Made by a program: the position numbers and the translations under genes
NCBI GenBank assembly: GCA_964057225.1
Contig: OZ059896.1
Coordinates: forward strand, 9,920,001 to 9,984,000
Direction: 5' to 3'
DNA length: 64,000 nucleotides
Source: Auanema rhodensis
Taxonomy: Eukaryota; Nematoda; Chromadorea; Rhabditida; Rhabditidae
The notes under the pieces: generated by a model
What the model saw: only the letters and a program-made list of their open reading frames with translations
Databases searched by the model: none
Told to the model about the DNA's origin: nothing
Shown here: positions 50,524 to 63,705 of the stretch, in pieces
Position numbering within the stretch: the stretch's first letter is position 1
How the letters are laid out: the number at the start of each line of letters is the position of its first letter

Positions 50524-53500
50524 CTATACACTACTCATACTGGGTAGTTCCGGTGCAGGACGTTCAGATGAAAGAGATGTCCCTTTTCTTCCACTACGCT
50601 TATATTCCTCCTCTTTGGATATCAGTTCTGCTATAGCAGTCTGAAATTGGAGATATTTTGATACAGATCTGATATTTATTAATAGAATTATAGATTATGC
50701 CAGTGGTAACCATATTATATAGCATAATATGAAAAATAAGTTGTTTTTAAAAAAACATTTTCTATGCTTTGTATATAATACGTGTAAACAAATATTATCT
50801 ACATGAGAAGCCAAATAGTATTTTATAAATATAGAATTCGTACATACCTGAACTCGTTTAACATGACCTATCTTAACTATGCCTAAATCTTTAAAATCCG
50901 ATCTTTCCAGCATTCGCAGTTCTCGCCCTCTCACGTCGTTTTGCTTAAATTGGGTGGAATACTGAGAAAATCCCAGAGAATTGAGCCACGTGCATACTTC
51001 GTCCACGGACCAAGTTGATACTGAACATAAATCAGGCGATATTGAATAAATTTTTCTCATACCTGGTGTGCTAGGTGATCCTGTTCGCTTTTTCCATTGC
51101 TTGCTAAGCCAAGCAGCAAATCTGCTTCTTTTTTTACCACTAGACGGTTCGTTTGGCTGCAATTCACGCAAAGCCGCTTCTTCTCGGCTCATTTCTTGTC
51201 GAATACAACTCATAACATATCTCCAATGATCAGGCTCATCTCCCTGAAATAATACTACTACTAGTATATTTCCTTTTCCTCGCCTCAATCATATTGGCTA
51301 ATATTCTATTTAATATGATGTGTCACACATTCACATCTTTCTTCCCGCATTTAGAAATTAAAAATTAGAAAAAAAGTTTACATATTTAAAAAAAGATGGA
51401 ATTGAAGAAAAACTGGAAAATAGAACCGGAAAGCTGACTTACATGGACTTCAAAGGAGAAATGAGGGGCGGGGCCTAAGCGAGGCTGGTTGGCTGGAACT
51501 TTGCTTGGTTCGGACCAGCCAAAGTGATCCTCCAAATGGTCGGCTACCTGCTCTACCGCAGCTAGAACATCTTCTCTGGTAGCTCGACCTTCTGATATAC
51601 TTGTACTATCAGTCTGAAAATGTATTATTAAGTATACTTTATTTCTCTACGTTATTCAATTTTATTTTTGTTTGTATGAGAATGTATTTATGTTAAAGCT
51701 TAATCATGTGACAATTCGCGATTTTCTGTTTTGAGCTTTAAAAATAGAATTTAAGCACTTAAGGTCATACCTTTCTTTCATTTTTCATACCCAACTAACT
51801 CTTTAAAACTGTGAATATCTGTTTTGTTAACGTAACTAGGCATCTCATGCCCTGAAAAGAAGCTTTTTGCCATTTCCTGCAAGAGCAAATAAAGCGCTGT
51901 TAGGCCATTTTCCTTTATTTCTACATAAGGCAAAACCCAAAAGCAGCAGCAAGCTCAAAATGAAAAGAATTCTTAGATTAAATATAAAAAGGTAATAACT
52001 TTTGCTCCGGATGCAAACTTAATAATCTATTAAACCGAATTAAATGTTTGCTTACAGCTTCATCAAAAGGATCACTATGAAACATTTTCAGGCTGATTAA
52101 ACAGCTAATATATTTTGAAGATGCTCTGAGAACTGCTTGAGGTTTCAAGATTACTTATGTTTTAAAGTTTTCTCGTGTTGAGGCAGACACCATGACCCTA
52201 GAGAAAAATCTGAAACGAATACAGATTCTCAGTTGTGCTTCACTACTGTTTCCATTTGTTTTTTAAACCCAACGGGATTGGCAGACATGAAAAGGGTTAT
52301 TGAAAAAACAACTATTTGAATTTTTTTATCAATTTAAAAAAAAAACTTTGCTAAAATTTAACCCAAGATTGCTCATAACATTAAATTAAAACCATGATTT
52401 TCCTCCAACACTTTTATTCATACTCAATTTTCACTCTGGAGAAAAAAGTCAAACAAAAGACCGTAGATATCCCATGTCACCATACGCGTCTCGCTTTTTG
52501 ATGCTGATTGCAACATCTCCCGGGGAAAGTTTGTTGAATCCTACGCTTTGGATAGAGGCATCTATTCACTTAGGTTTCAAGCTAGAATTCACTTTCGCTA
52601 CAAAGAGAAAAAACAACACATTGAAATTTAGCAGCTTTTTTCCTCAGTTAGAAGGGTGAAAGTGGTTGTGTCGTCAGCAACTACTGGCACAAGGTCTAAC
52701 TTCCCCACGACACACGCACATGCTCAGAAGTCCCGGACTCAATTTGCAATTCATCATAACGCAAATTTCCGATGAAGAATAATAATGAGCCGACCGGGCT
52801 TGGTCCCCTAATTTCCTCTTCTTTGACGATATGCTCATACTCAGAAGAATACCCGACTTTTCTTTCCAAGTTAATATCAAATTTCAGAACTAATAACCTG
52901 GCTATTGCATTACTCACATTCAAATAAACTTTCTATTATGACAATCTTAACAATAATATTCAGAAAAAAACAAGGAATATATTTTCTCATTAAAACTTTG
53001 TTTCAGCAGCACTCTGAATTCACTATTATTTCACTAGGCCTGGGTCTTCTAGCAAGAATGTTCCGATGAATACTCCATAACCACCAATGCTCGTGTGATT
53101 GTTTACGAAGAGTATGCATATCCCTTTATCCGACAATCACCTGCAGTCGTTTACGCTGCTTCCTCAAGAACGAGAGATCAAAAAACCATGGTTTGTTATC
53201 CTTACTCAACTAACTTCACTACAATATAAACCTGCATTTTAAACTATAAAATAAATTAAATTTTCAAAAATATAACTAAATAAAGTGTGCTTCTCAAATT
53301 CATCATTTAAATTCGTTTTTAAGCAAAGTCAAGAGAGCGCCTATCAATACGGCTCGCATCCTCGTGGGAGTAGAGGTAATTCTGAGCCTAAGCTTTCATA
53401 TTGCTATGTGGATTAGCGCAAAGAAAGGTCATTGGATTCATATAGTCTTAGCCATCATAGTCGGCATTAATCTTCTGGCTGCTGCACGGTTACTTACACG

Positions 53501-56500
53501 ATTGCGCGGTACGAATGCAGCTTCTCCAATAACCGTTTACTTAGTTTGGAAGATGTTGCAAGAAGTTACGATTGTTCCTGTTCTCGTAGTTTTCACATTT
53601 ATCATGCTTGAGGTAGGTGTAAACAATTATCTAAAGCTTCCAATATATAAACATCATGTTTGTCACTGTGTACGGCATGGCATATACATTAGAATTTTTA
53701 ATCACCCATGTGCTTTTGATATTACTTTCATTCATATTTTATAAAAACGAAAGCGTATATGACGTTGGTTTGAGAGTTTCGTTTCACAAAACAATAAATT
53801 ATTGCTTCCGATAACATTAGCACATTAATTACATATTTTAGGGCTACATAAAATCATGGTCGAATCCAACAACGGCAATACAAGTACTTATTGTTGTTTG
53901 GATTTATGCAGCATATTCATTTTACCTCATTATTTACTTGTGTAAGAAAACTTACAAAAACGAATAGCTATCATAAAACCTTTTTATAGGTAGGCTAGCT
54001 CGCCAACTTTGGAAGAAAAAAGAAGACAAAAGAAAAACTTCTTTCAATAGTACCATATCGATTATCACTCAATCTTTTGATGCTAACACAACAGCTGAAA
54101 GCGAACCCGCAGCATGAAAATAAAGAACTTACGGTTTCATCGGCGGTACGAACTGCAGTTGTTGCCGTTTCTAACGCTTCCAGAAATGCCGAGCTGACTC
54201 CTAAAGTTGCAATCTCACTTTCTACAAGGCGCAAGAATTCAGCAGCTCTCCTAGAAAAAGGAACTTCTTCAGCTCCAACAGCAGTCGGTGTTGAGGGGGC
54301 TGTGGAACGCTCCTTTTGTTCCTCCCATTTCTTCAACGTAGCATCGAACTCCTAAAGGTAACACAAAAAAAACTCCAAATCAAAAAAATAAAAATTTACA
54401 GGGTTTCTAACAAGAAGCTGAGCTCGATTTTTGTGCACAATCTGGAGAATACCGGGAGGCTGCATCCATGGTTCACCATCAACCTGAAACGATCTGTTCA
54501 TATCAACAAAAACGAGTTTTTTAACGGCTTATTTTGTAAATGTAGTCTTTCAATAAAATAAAATTTTAACCTGAACAGGAATTGGTTCGTTTCCAAGGAT
54601 TACTATTCTCACATGACGGCATTGTGCAATTCGATGGTTCTGAAGCCGAACAACATTTGGTACACGGCTTGTTGCTACATGAATCACACCAAAAAGGGCA
54701 ACAACCTACAACATCAATTTAACTTTTATATACTGATTTGTAAACACCTCCAATAGTTTATCATCAAAACTTTGAGCAACAAATGCATCTTCTTTCGCGG
54801 TTCCCCAAAAATTTGCTCCACCCGAATACGAAGGAATGTTCAAGATGACAATTCCTTGCAGAGAAGGCAAGTCAATTGGCTGACCATCACATTCCAATCT
54901 AATTCGTTGATCAAGGTTACGATATGTTCTATGCATGAGTTCCCTTCCGCCAAGCATTCCGTACCACAAAAAAAGCTTCGATCGACTATTGGTCTAAAAA
55001 CTTATATAATACCTTGGAATATCATACAATAAGACCTTATCAGATCCTTCCCGTTTATTATGAAAATCTAGAGCAATTTTAGCGTCCAACCCAATCCCGA
55101 AATAGTTATTCATAGTTTTAAGTTCTCGGTATTTATCTCTAAACATACCCAAATTATTTAAAAACAAAAATTATATGCAAACAAAGGTGTTTGGAATTCC
55201 CGAGTGCCTGCAGCCATTCCCAAAACTCTAGCATTTAGAAGTAGAACCTCAGCTATTAAAGAACTTCCTGCAAACGAACATGGCAGCAGCGACCTGAAAC
55301 TAGTTTTTCAGTAGCAATAACAACTAATTATGTTAGTACTTTTTGGTAACTTGTTCTACAGCACTTTGCCTTTTCTTATCTTTGATTATTCTGTTCCAAT
55401 TACTCGCTCTTATGTTCGCAGATTTTTCGGCATGCTCTGAAAAGAAAATACTTATGTTATAAAAAAAAACTTTATTACCATATATACTGCTATCAGAGTG
55501 ACTTAGCTTAATATCGGTAGATGTTCCAGAGTATAATTGGCATTCAGAATGGGGTTTAAACAATCTATCATCAAGAACAGGTCGATCTGGCTCTCCAGTA
55601 GCAGATTGTTCCCGTGTACCTCCCGGTGTAGGGGGTTGTACATGACCAATACTAAATATAGTAGATAAGAAACAAAAAAATGTAAATAATACCAAGGACT
55701 ATTTAAAGCATCTCTATCTACTGAGTCATTGTCAGGCGCGCTACTGTTAGAGGATGGTTCACGTAATCCAGTAGAGCCAACAATCGACAATCCAGGATTA
55801 GAAGAATGAGATGGAGATACTCCTAAAAATTATAATATAATTTCTGGTTGAATTTATTTCTGGAACCATAGCCACTTGTTTGACTCAAGTCAGTCATCCA
55901 ACCATCAGTCACAGTTAACTTATCTACATTAGTGGAAGGTGAAGCTGGCGGGCTGCATGCAGAAGATAAGGAGAGATTAGAAGAAGATATTTTTAACACA
56001 GATGGAGTAGTTTTACTTCGTTTAGTTCGGAACTTTGCGCGTTTAGAAGCCGCGGCGCTGAAAAATTGAATTTTGTTTTCAAATTAATGTATAAAGTACC
56101 TATCACGGTAATGTTGGTCGATTCCTCTTTCAGCAACTGTCATGATGTCTTTCAAAGCCTTTTTAAGGCTATTAGCCCTCCCGACAATAGAATCTCTTCT
56201 TCTCTTTTCCTCAGACTGCCAATCTAGCAAATACAAAATAGGAATAGCTAGATAATGCGGTATATTCTTACTTTCCTCTTCCTCGGGTTCAAGCCCACTC
56301 TCTTCTTGTGGTGAAGCTTCGTCTTTCTCCAACGTTTTCATCAGATTATCAAGCTTCGCTAATAAAACAACGCACCTAACAAAATGAATAAAAGACAAAT
56401 ATAAAACAAAAGCATACTTATCAGTTACAGGATCATTTGTAGGTGTTCCATCTTCTCTCTCCCATTTTTCAACTTGTTGATAGGTCGCAGCTACTCCTTC

Positions 56501-58260
56501 CATCAATTCTCGCACAGTTATACAGAGTGATCTGTTATAGGGATAAAAGTATGATAATAGAAGTCTGAATTATTACTTAACAGCCTTTATAACCTCATGA
56601 GGTTCTTCCGCTTCCATTACAGTTCTAACTTTATTGGTCACAGTTTGTTCATAATGTTTAATGATGTCGGCTGGCGGACCTTCAATTCCCAAAACACTCC
56701 ACCTAGAAATTAAAAATAAGAAGTATTCTTAAAAGCAATAAATAAAGTACCTATCCAACATTCTTGTAGGTGCCCTTTCAAAATCCTGAAGAAGAGATGG
56801 AAGCTCATGCACATTATAAAACGCATGACCCCAACCGAGAACCCGAGCCAAATCATTCCCAGTTCCAAGAGGCAACACAGCAAGTTGACACTTAAATAAA
56901 GACAATAAATGATAATCAAATTGAAAAAAATTTACTTTCCGGTGCAAATCTAAACGATCAAAAGTGCTCAGCACCCAGCCCACAGTCCCATCGCCCCCAC
57001 ATACTAATACTCGGAAACTGTCCAAAGAAGAAAATAAAGTCAAACTGAAAGGAATATCATAACAATAGCACACAATATTCAACTACTAACGCAAACTCCG
57101 GACCAGTTGCGATAATGTCAAATACTTGTACAGGATTCAAAAGTCTTTTGAATTTTCTAATCATTCGTTGCCCTTGATTATCACCTGACTTTGAATTCAC
57201 CAAAACCAAGAGAGGACTTCCACCTCCAAATTCACCCCCTGAATTTAACATGAGTTAACTGGAAAGCATTAGAAATTCACAAACCAATAGCATCAGAACG
57301 AAACTTAAATTCTCCACAAGGAGATACTTCCCGCAAAGATAATGGAGGTACAGCAGAGAGCGAAATTCCACCAAGGTTACAACCTCTACCAAGTTGACTC
57401 AGGCATCCATCATGCACAGCCTGAGCACACCATAGACATCGCCAATCCTAAAAAGCAACGTTACTTATTATCTTCACGTCTCACAAAATAGATTATAAAA
57501 CCATGGTTGCATAATATAAATAATCTTTACTATAATATGGAAAAATTAGGTTTATACTATGATATACCTGCAGTTTTGTTGCTGATCCACAATATTTTTC
57601 ACATACAGCACATTTAGCAGAGGGCGAAAGATTTCCCTCAACCCACTGATGAGGCATTATTGAATTCTAACAAATTAAACAATAAAAAATAAGCACAACA
57701 ATGGAAAAACCTCTGGACTAATATATTGCAAGTGATGTGGTATTGATCCTTCAACAGACCACTTACAGTTTTCAGTAATTTGCTTCATGCATTTTTTGTG
57801 AGTTTTAATCTTACATACTAAAAAAAAAATTAAAAAAAGAAAACATTATATCACTAACCATCACAGCCCCATCCATGTTGAGGAAACCCAGACAGTTTTT
57901 CTCTACACACATTGCAGAATCTAGGTCGTTTCAGAAGTTGAGCAGGTGTGTACTTAAAAAAAATAATTATATAACACCATCTTAGCAGTTTACCTGAACT
58001 TGAATCCATGTGTGAGCACCTGAAGTACTTTCAAGCAACTCATCAACTGCAGGAGCCTGAAGAAACAGCAGAAAAATTATTCTATTTATCGCATACTTCT
58101 TTATCAAGAAATAACAATAAATAAATCAACAAACAAATCATTACTGATAAAATCAATGAGATAGTTTTTGCATGTTTCAATGAAAGTTTTAAATTAAGCA
58201 ACATACCTTTTCTTTCTTTTCGTCTACAAGTATTGAAACAGATTGTCTCCATAAGTCCAT
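50524..58260 (-). CDS. Diacylglycerol kinase, type II (delta/eta-like)
   Basis: Phosphorylates diacylglycerol to phosphatidic acid at membranes. In order on the minus strand: a first C1 zinc domain ([20 protein letters not shown], then KTHKKC, 57955-57720); a second ([35 protein letters not shown], 57660-57400); the catalytic domain with [30 protein letters not shown] and [16 protein letters not shown] (57230-56760); a long linker (56530-55330); the accessory domain ([51 protein letters not shown], 55140-54340); and a C-terminal SAM domain in exon 51242-50848 ([18 protein letters not shown] to KIGHVKRVQ), with a last exon 50641-50524. The split catalytic region and SAM domain mark the delta/eta class. 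SAM domains of this class mediate oligomerisation. The PH domain usual at the N-terminus was not seen upstream of ATG 58260. An in-frame sequence begins at an acceptor 5' of that ATG, so the true start may be further upstream. Confidence 0.9.
52697..52900 (-). CDS. Probable extra exon of the diacylglycerol kinase
   Basis: An open minus-strand block reads [20 protein letters not shown] and ends at a gttaga donor. It joins in phase to the exon starting [20 protein letters not shown] at 51612. Its 5' acceptor is unclear: the previous exon ends in phase 0 at about 54136 and a simple join leaves a stop with the best-looking acceptor. If real, it lies between the helical C-terminal part of the accessory region and the SAM domain. 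Confidence 0.4.
53053..53967 (+). CDS. Four-pass membrane protein nested in the DGK intron (5' end missing)
   Basis: Three plus-strand exons join in phase: 53053-53190, 53334-53612 and 53842-53967 (TAG). They give 180 residues plus an unidentified first exon. The first exon has [20 protein letters not shown]. Then hydrophobic segments follow: [55 protein letters not shown] and [20 protein letters not shown], ending CKKTYKNE. All sites are standard (gtttgt, gtaggt donors; tttag acceptor). The gene lies antisense inside the 2.5 kb intron between DGK exons at 54.1 kb and 51.6 kb. The family is not recognised; a small tetraspan-like protein is the plain description. The first exon may lie at 52.4-53.0 kb (an ATG at 52474 opens 61 codons but does not join). 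Confidence 0.6.
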
Positions 58261-59666
58261 CTTCGCTAAACTACTGTACGTATGTAGACTATATAATTTC
58301 GATATCTAAACAAAATAAAAAATAAAACAAAAATAAAAATGAAAGCTGAAGATTTATAAAAACTAAACACTTTATTCCTGATTTGCGTTACAGCAATAAT
58401 TTAAAATAAGACATTTTAGAATTTTTTCAGGTAAATTAAAATTAACTAAAAATATCCATTGAATTTGAAATTATATGAAACTTAGGTAGTTGATATAAGC
58501 TGCGTTTAATTTTAATAACGATTTGACAGAAGAAAAGGAAACTGGTCAATGCAAGACGTTACATTATAAGGAATTAGTTCGCCTACTAAACAGACCCGCG
58601 TCAAAGAAAGTGAAAAGGCAAAAGAAGTAGTATTAGGAATATTAGAAGGCCTGATGACAACATGTGAGAAGTTCAGGTCGATCAAATGCAACCAATCTAA
58701 GCTCCCCGATTTTAACTGGACAGTTTTCTACTGTGATCGGAGAATAAAGATGGAGTACTAGATATGTTTCATGTGTACCTGATTGACCTTAGCTAATTAA
58801 TCATCGAAGATTTTCTTGAGATTTTCCTCCATTAAGTTATGTTCATATATAAAGAAGAATTTCACAGAAAGAGATAGGGCAAGACAAAACGAAATCCGCT
58901 TTCAACCAGATACCAGAAGATTACGCCCACTTCACTGATTATAGAAGGACCGCTAATACGATGTTTCTGTATTAAGCATCTCCCAAGGAAAATGATAAGA
59001 AAAAAGGAGAAGAACAACACATTGGAAAACACGATGATATCTACTGTTCTTTATAAAAGTTATAAACTAAATTACGGGTAAATCTATGAGCAGGATAACT
59101 GAGAATGGTTATAAAATCATATCATGAGCCAGGGAAAAACAATAAAAAAATGTTTGTTATGATTGAAAACAAGTAATATTAACTTACTGGCTAACTATAC
59201 ATGATGACAAAGGGCGGTGATTGAAATATGAAGAACTCCCGTAGAAATATCCTGAAAAGCAGCTAATGTATTTAACGGAAACCACAGAAGAAGTTAGATA
59301 GTATAGATTCATTGAGATGTGATTATATATCTTAGAAAGTTATCCTGAACATATAAACGCTGATCTATCTATAAGCAAAGATATATCTTAAGCTAAAAAG
59401 TTGAGACTTTAGATATTAGATATCACTTGTGGAGAACATAGATAGAGCAATTCACACGTGTAAGATAGACCACTAAACGTGGAGTCGCAGGCAACAGACA
59501 GATAGACAGCGAGAGTATTCGCAATGGAGCGACTTGGGTGCACAACCTGGTGCACTCAAATTAAAGAGTTATTATCGTTATTTCCGGTTCCTTATTGTCC
59601 GAAAATAAAATTTTCACATAATTTTTCATAGAATATAGTATATTAAATCTATTCCTTAATTCTAAA
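58261..59666. promoter_or_regulatory. Divergent promoter region between DGK and the ACAD gene
   Basis: About 1.4 kb between two diverging starts. Near 59534-59556 two GTGCAC palindromes lie 12 bases apart (gggtgcacaacctggtgcac) in the GC-richest part. They may be factor sites. Any N-terminal PH-domain exons of the kinase would have to lie here or beyond, but none was found. Confidence 0.3.
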
Positions 59667-62295
59667 ATGATATCACGGTTGGTATTGCGGCATGTACCGC
59701 TTACAAACGGAAGACTGAGAACTTTTGCAAGTTCAAGCTCAGAAAAGATAGATTCAAAGCAAGATCAACACCATGCTCCGGCGAGAATGCAGATTCAAGA
59801 GATATTACCCAAAGGTATTCCAGTTGAAAAAGTCTCTTTATCAAGAGGCTTATCCATGAATAAATTTGAAAAGGTTAATCATTACATTGTACCAAAAAAA
59901 ACAGGATTTTTTCCAGGATTTTTTCATTTACCCCGAATATAATGATACAGATGATGTTAGAAACATTGAAGGGTTTGTGGATGTTCTGAGGCAAACGTTA
60001 GAAGTAGCAAGTGAGAACTAACTTAGTTTTTTCACTTTATGATAGTTTCAGACAAATCGGGAGACATCGAGAAATCAGGATACTTAACTGATGATATCAA
60101 ATATGCTTTAGAGAAAAATCAAATTTCTGCGACATTCATTCCATCCGAATTCAAAGGATTAGGTTTATGTCGAAAAGATTTAGCTCATATATTTCAAGTT
60201 AGTCTGACTTTATTATATTTTACTAGTGTCTACCACGTTAGAATTAGAATATTGTAGTCATGCAAGTAATATGTCTATTAGTTTTTTTATTTGATAGTTC
60301 CAAATTTCATTTTACAGATTTATTATTATCTATTTTTTCGAATATTGTTTCCAGGAATTAAGCCTTGATTGGAACATTTTTAGTAATACAAATGTAACCT
60401 ACATCGCATCACAACTTCTAATTCTATATGGTAACGAAGAACAGAAAGAAAAATACTTGCCATTAATTGGAAATGGTAAATGCAGACCTGCCATTGCTAT
60501 GTCTAACCTTCAAGGGTTTGTTTTAATTAGTCAGAGAATTCGTTAAATTATTAGATTGCAGGGTTGAAGATGTTGTGGGAGAATGTATAAGTAGTACTGG
60601 ATCATCCATGCTCTTATCCGTAAAAGGAGCTCCAATGATTGCTTCCGAAAATGCCAACTTACTGTTCGTATTTGCTCAAAACAAAAATCAACTAACGGTT
60701 TGTTTCGAATATTTTTTTTCAAAATTTTACTCATTTTTGTAGAAATCAGATAGCGTATCATGCTTTATTATTGATACAAATGATCTGTCTTCAAGCGATA
60801 AATATCAATTAACTCGTCAGGATAGCTTAGGATTAAAGGGAACTCATAGTATTCATTTCACTGTTAATATTTTCTAGTTTTTGTATTTCCAGTCTCTGAG
60901 TTGCGTTTGGAGTCAACTATAAGTACATCAGCTTTATTAGGAGAGGATGGCCAAGGACGCGAAGTTTTATTTCTTGAAGAAAGATATATTCATTTTATAT
61001 TTTTAGATTAAAAATGAATTAACCTGCTGCGGCCGCTTTCCACTAGCAGCGGGAACTATAGGACATGCAAAAAGATTGCTAACTAGCCTAGCATCCATTG
61101 CTAATAGAACTTCGAGTAACAAAGGAGTATGTTCATACAATATTGAAGCGATTTTTTTAGTTTTCATGTTTTAAGGATCATAGTTGTGTTTCTGCAGATA
61201 CTGGAGCGCAAAGAGTGGCAACTTCGTTAGCTTTAAGCCTATATTCTTTAGAATCTGCACTTTTTTATTTGGTTGGATTGATTGATGAAGGAGTCCCGAT
61301 GGTTGCTGACGTTGAAAATGCTCTCATATATGTGAGTATAAACAAAATAATTTTTTTTCAATATCAAATATAGAAATTAACAAGAGATGTTCTTCGTAAT
61401 TGTGTTTCTGCTACACTTGAGCTTGGTGGAATTCGAGCTTCAAACACAAAAGATATGTTCGAAAAAGAAATTCGTGATATATCAACACTGTTGTCACTGG
61501 TATGGTTAAACATAGTGTTGGTGAAAAAATTGTGTTTCTAGAATAGTGAGGGAAATATTGTGGAATCTGTAGCAGTTGCAACGTTATCAACTTGGACTTC
61601 AAATAGTCATAATAAGTTAGCGTTCTTTTCTCCTAAATGTTTGCTTATTGTAACGATTAGATTGACCAGCACTTTGAAACGACTTCTACATAATGAAAGC
61701 ACAAATGCCGATTTGAAGAACCCAAAGCTCACTCACTACATAGCTGAGCACGCTCATCCTTCACTACAAGTACTAGTCCCCAATTTCGCTTGTTTGTTTT
61801 TATATTATCTTTGGGGCATTTCAGCTCGCTTGCCAAGAGTTAGAGTTTTCTATGTCACGTTTAAATACTGTTATTTCGAAAATGATTGCTGAACAGGGAA
61901 AAAATTTGGAACAAGATTATGGTAGTCTGGAAGGAATGGTTAACGTCTTACAAGTAATCGCTACATTAAAAGCAATATGTAGTTCCTGAAACCTTTAGAA
62001 TCAAATGGTTATGGTTGCTACAATTTCTCGAGCTTCGCGATCTTATGCTATTGGCCTTCGTAATGCTGACATTGAACTTGCGTGGGCGACTGCCATTTGC
62101 ACAAGGTAAGTTCATGAGTCAATGTGAGATATTTATATTATTTCTAGGCTTTCGAGAGCTAATTGGTTTGAGCTAGAAGCAATGTCTGATTATTTCGGTC
62201 TTGTTAGATTCAATCCTTCCTTATTGAATGCTGGTCGAGCTATTTTTGATCTGGGAGGATATCAAATTGAATCCCCAACTCAGAGAAACTGGTAA
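59667..62295 (+). CDS. Mitochondrial acyl-CoA dehydrogenase, ACAD9/VLCAD-like
   Basis: About 13 exons join in phase from ATG 59667. The N-terminus (MISRLVLRHVPLTNGRLRTF) is basic and hydroxylated, like a mitochondrial targeting peptide. The body follows ACAD9/VLCAD order: YALEKNQISATFIPSEFKGL (helical start), YGNEEQKEKYLPLIGNGKC, CRPAIAMSNLQG, ASENANLLFVFAQNKNQLT, CGRFPLAAGTIGHAKRLLTS, TGAQRVATSLALSLYSLESA, and a long C-terminal domain (ELAWATAICTRLSRANWFEL) that the four-domain ACADs lack. Members oxidise long-chain acyl-CoA with FAD, and ACAD9 also assembles complex I. The usual IFEGTNEIL active-site stretch near 61530-61570 is replaced by LNSEGNIVESVAV, and the LGG segment lacks the usual GY. 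The enzyme may have lost catalysis. Stop TAA at 62293, unless a final small exon is spliced on. Confidence 0.8.
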
Positions 62296-62422
62296 AAAAA
62301 TTTGGAAAATAGAGAATAATAAATGTTTTATATTATAAGTATTACTTTATAACGGCAGGTGTTTAGTTCGCTCTCATATTTTGCATGTTTATTTAAAATT
62401 CATTTCCCTGATTGTGATATAG
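62296..62422. other. Short intergenic spacer (127 bp)
   Basis: It separates the ACAD-like stop from the next start on the same strand. The spacing is like that within nematode operons, and it ends in a splice-acceptor-like tgtgatatag directly before the ATG. Confidence 0.4.
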
Positions 62423-63402
62423 ATGGGTGATTCTTCGCGTATTATAACGGCTCAACAAGCGAAAGAATCAATGAAGCAAATGAGGAAAATGACGAATGTT
62501 TGCCTTTTTCTCAGTCATTTTGTCTAAATTCATTACTAGGTTATGTCCAGCTCTTCAAAGATGTTAAAAGACATGTTCAGTGAACTCAACAGTAGTACTG
62601 ATATCTTGAAAAGTTTGCGCAATGGTCATTCATTTTAAGTTACTGGTTTTAGAAGAGGAAGATGAGGATTCAGATTTTTCTAACAGTTTAATCAATGAAC
62701 TTTCTAACAAGGTTATTTGTTGTTTGTTTGACATGAAGATATCAAAGTTTTTTACAGTCTATTGATCGGGAAATTAATGAAATGATCAAAAAGAAACGGA
62801 GTAAGAGAGATGTAAGTGTTCGGTTAGCCTCTTTATATTCAGAATTTGAATAGTTGTTTTTAAGAGTTCCCGTGAAGTAGACAGAAAATGTATTAGCCGG
62901 CCTGATATGTCGACATTAATGCTATATCTTGCAAAAAAAAGTGGCGATGAAGCCAGTGCGTCGATCATTGTGAAACGCCATTCAAAAACAGAAAAGTTTG
63001 TAAAAAAGTCAGTTTTGGTTTTTGTTGACAATTGTGAATTAAGTACTGTTATAGAATTAGGCAACTATCGAGCTGTGATTCAACAGATGAAAATATAGGA
63101 AAAGCGTTTATTAGCAAGGTTAAACGTTTCGTGCAAAAACCAGAGTTGTTTCTGAAAAAAAAATGTGCTTTGGATCTGACCGCGGAAGGTATTTTTTATT
63201 ATTAGTAGTTTACTTTATAATACTCTTTATAGAAATTTTCCGGATTCTTTACAATGTTCTTACTAAATATAATGAAACGGAGTATAAGCCATGTTTGTTA
63301 AGAAGCGCTCATGTTCTTAAAGAAACAAATATCTTGCTGTCACGTGTGCGGCATTCGTGGAATGCACCTCCTCAATTTTTAAGATATTTGGAAAGAGTAT
63401 GA
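62423..63402 (+). CDS. Unknown protein, helical, about 220-230 residues
   Basis: Seven short exons join in phase from ATG 62423 to TGA 63400. The N-terminus is helical and Met/Gln-rich (IITAQQAKESMKQMRKMTN), then an acidic patch (EEEDEDSDFSNSLINELSNK), a basic patch (EMIKKKRSKRDSSREVDRK), SVIVKRH-like strands, then AFISKVKRFVQKPELFLKKK and a C-terminal part with EIFRILYNVLTKYNETEYKP ending APPQFLRYLERV. One junction is a choice: reading on from about 62995 without splicing stops at 63097, while splicing at gtttgt (about 62996) to GCAACTATCG keeps the frame open to 63402. No family recognised. It lies 127 bp after the ACAD-like gene, so co-transcription is possible. Confidence 0.6.
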
Positions 63403-63705
63403 AACTAATTTATAATTGATTGTTTTATAATTGATGTAATTCTCTGTTTATGGGAATTTTTCTTTTTTTGTATCATCGTATTTTTATACGATTACTTTTA
63501 TAGCTCATCGGGTATTCACATATTTTTCAATTTTATATTCATATATCGGTTATTGAGTATATATAAAATGTTGAACTTGAACAACGACTTTTACGATATA
63601 AGAATGACGTGCTTGAAGATAGGTCACCTTTTACACTTCATTGAAAAAAGTGGATTGCTAGCTGATCGTCTTTCGCTAACGCTAGAAGTCGCTTAAAGTT
63701 CCCTA
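63403..63705. other. Spacer before the last gene
   Basis: AT-rich, about 300 bases. It presumably contains the 3' UTR of the preceding gene and the promoter or trans-splice site of the next. Confidence 0.35.

Noticed and set aside
54077-54355. Plus-strand frame across 54.1-54.35 kb
   Set aside because: It is antisense to a well-supported DGK exon ([20 protein letters not shown]).
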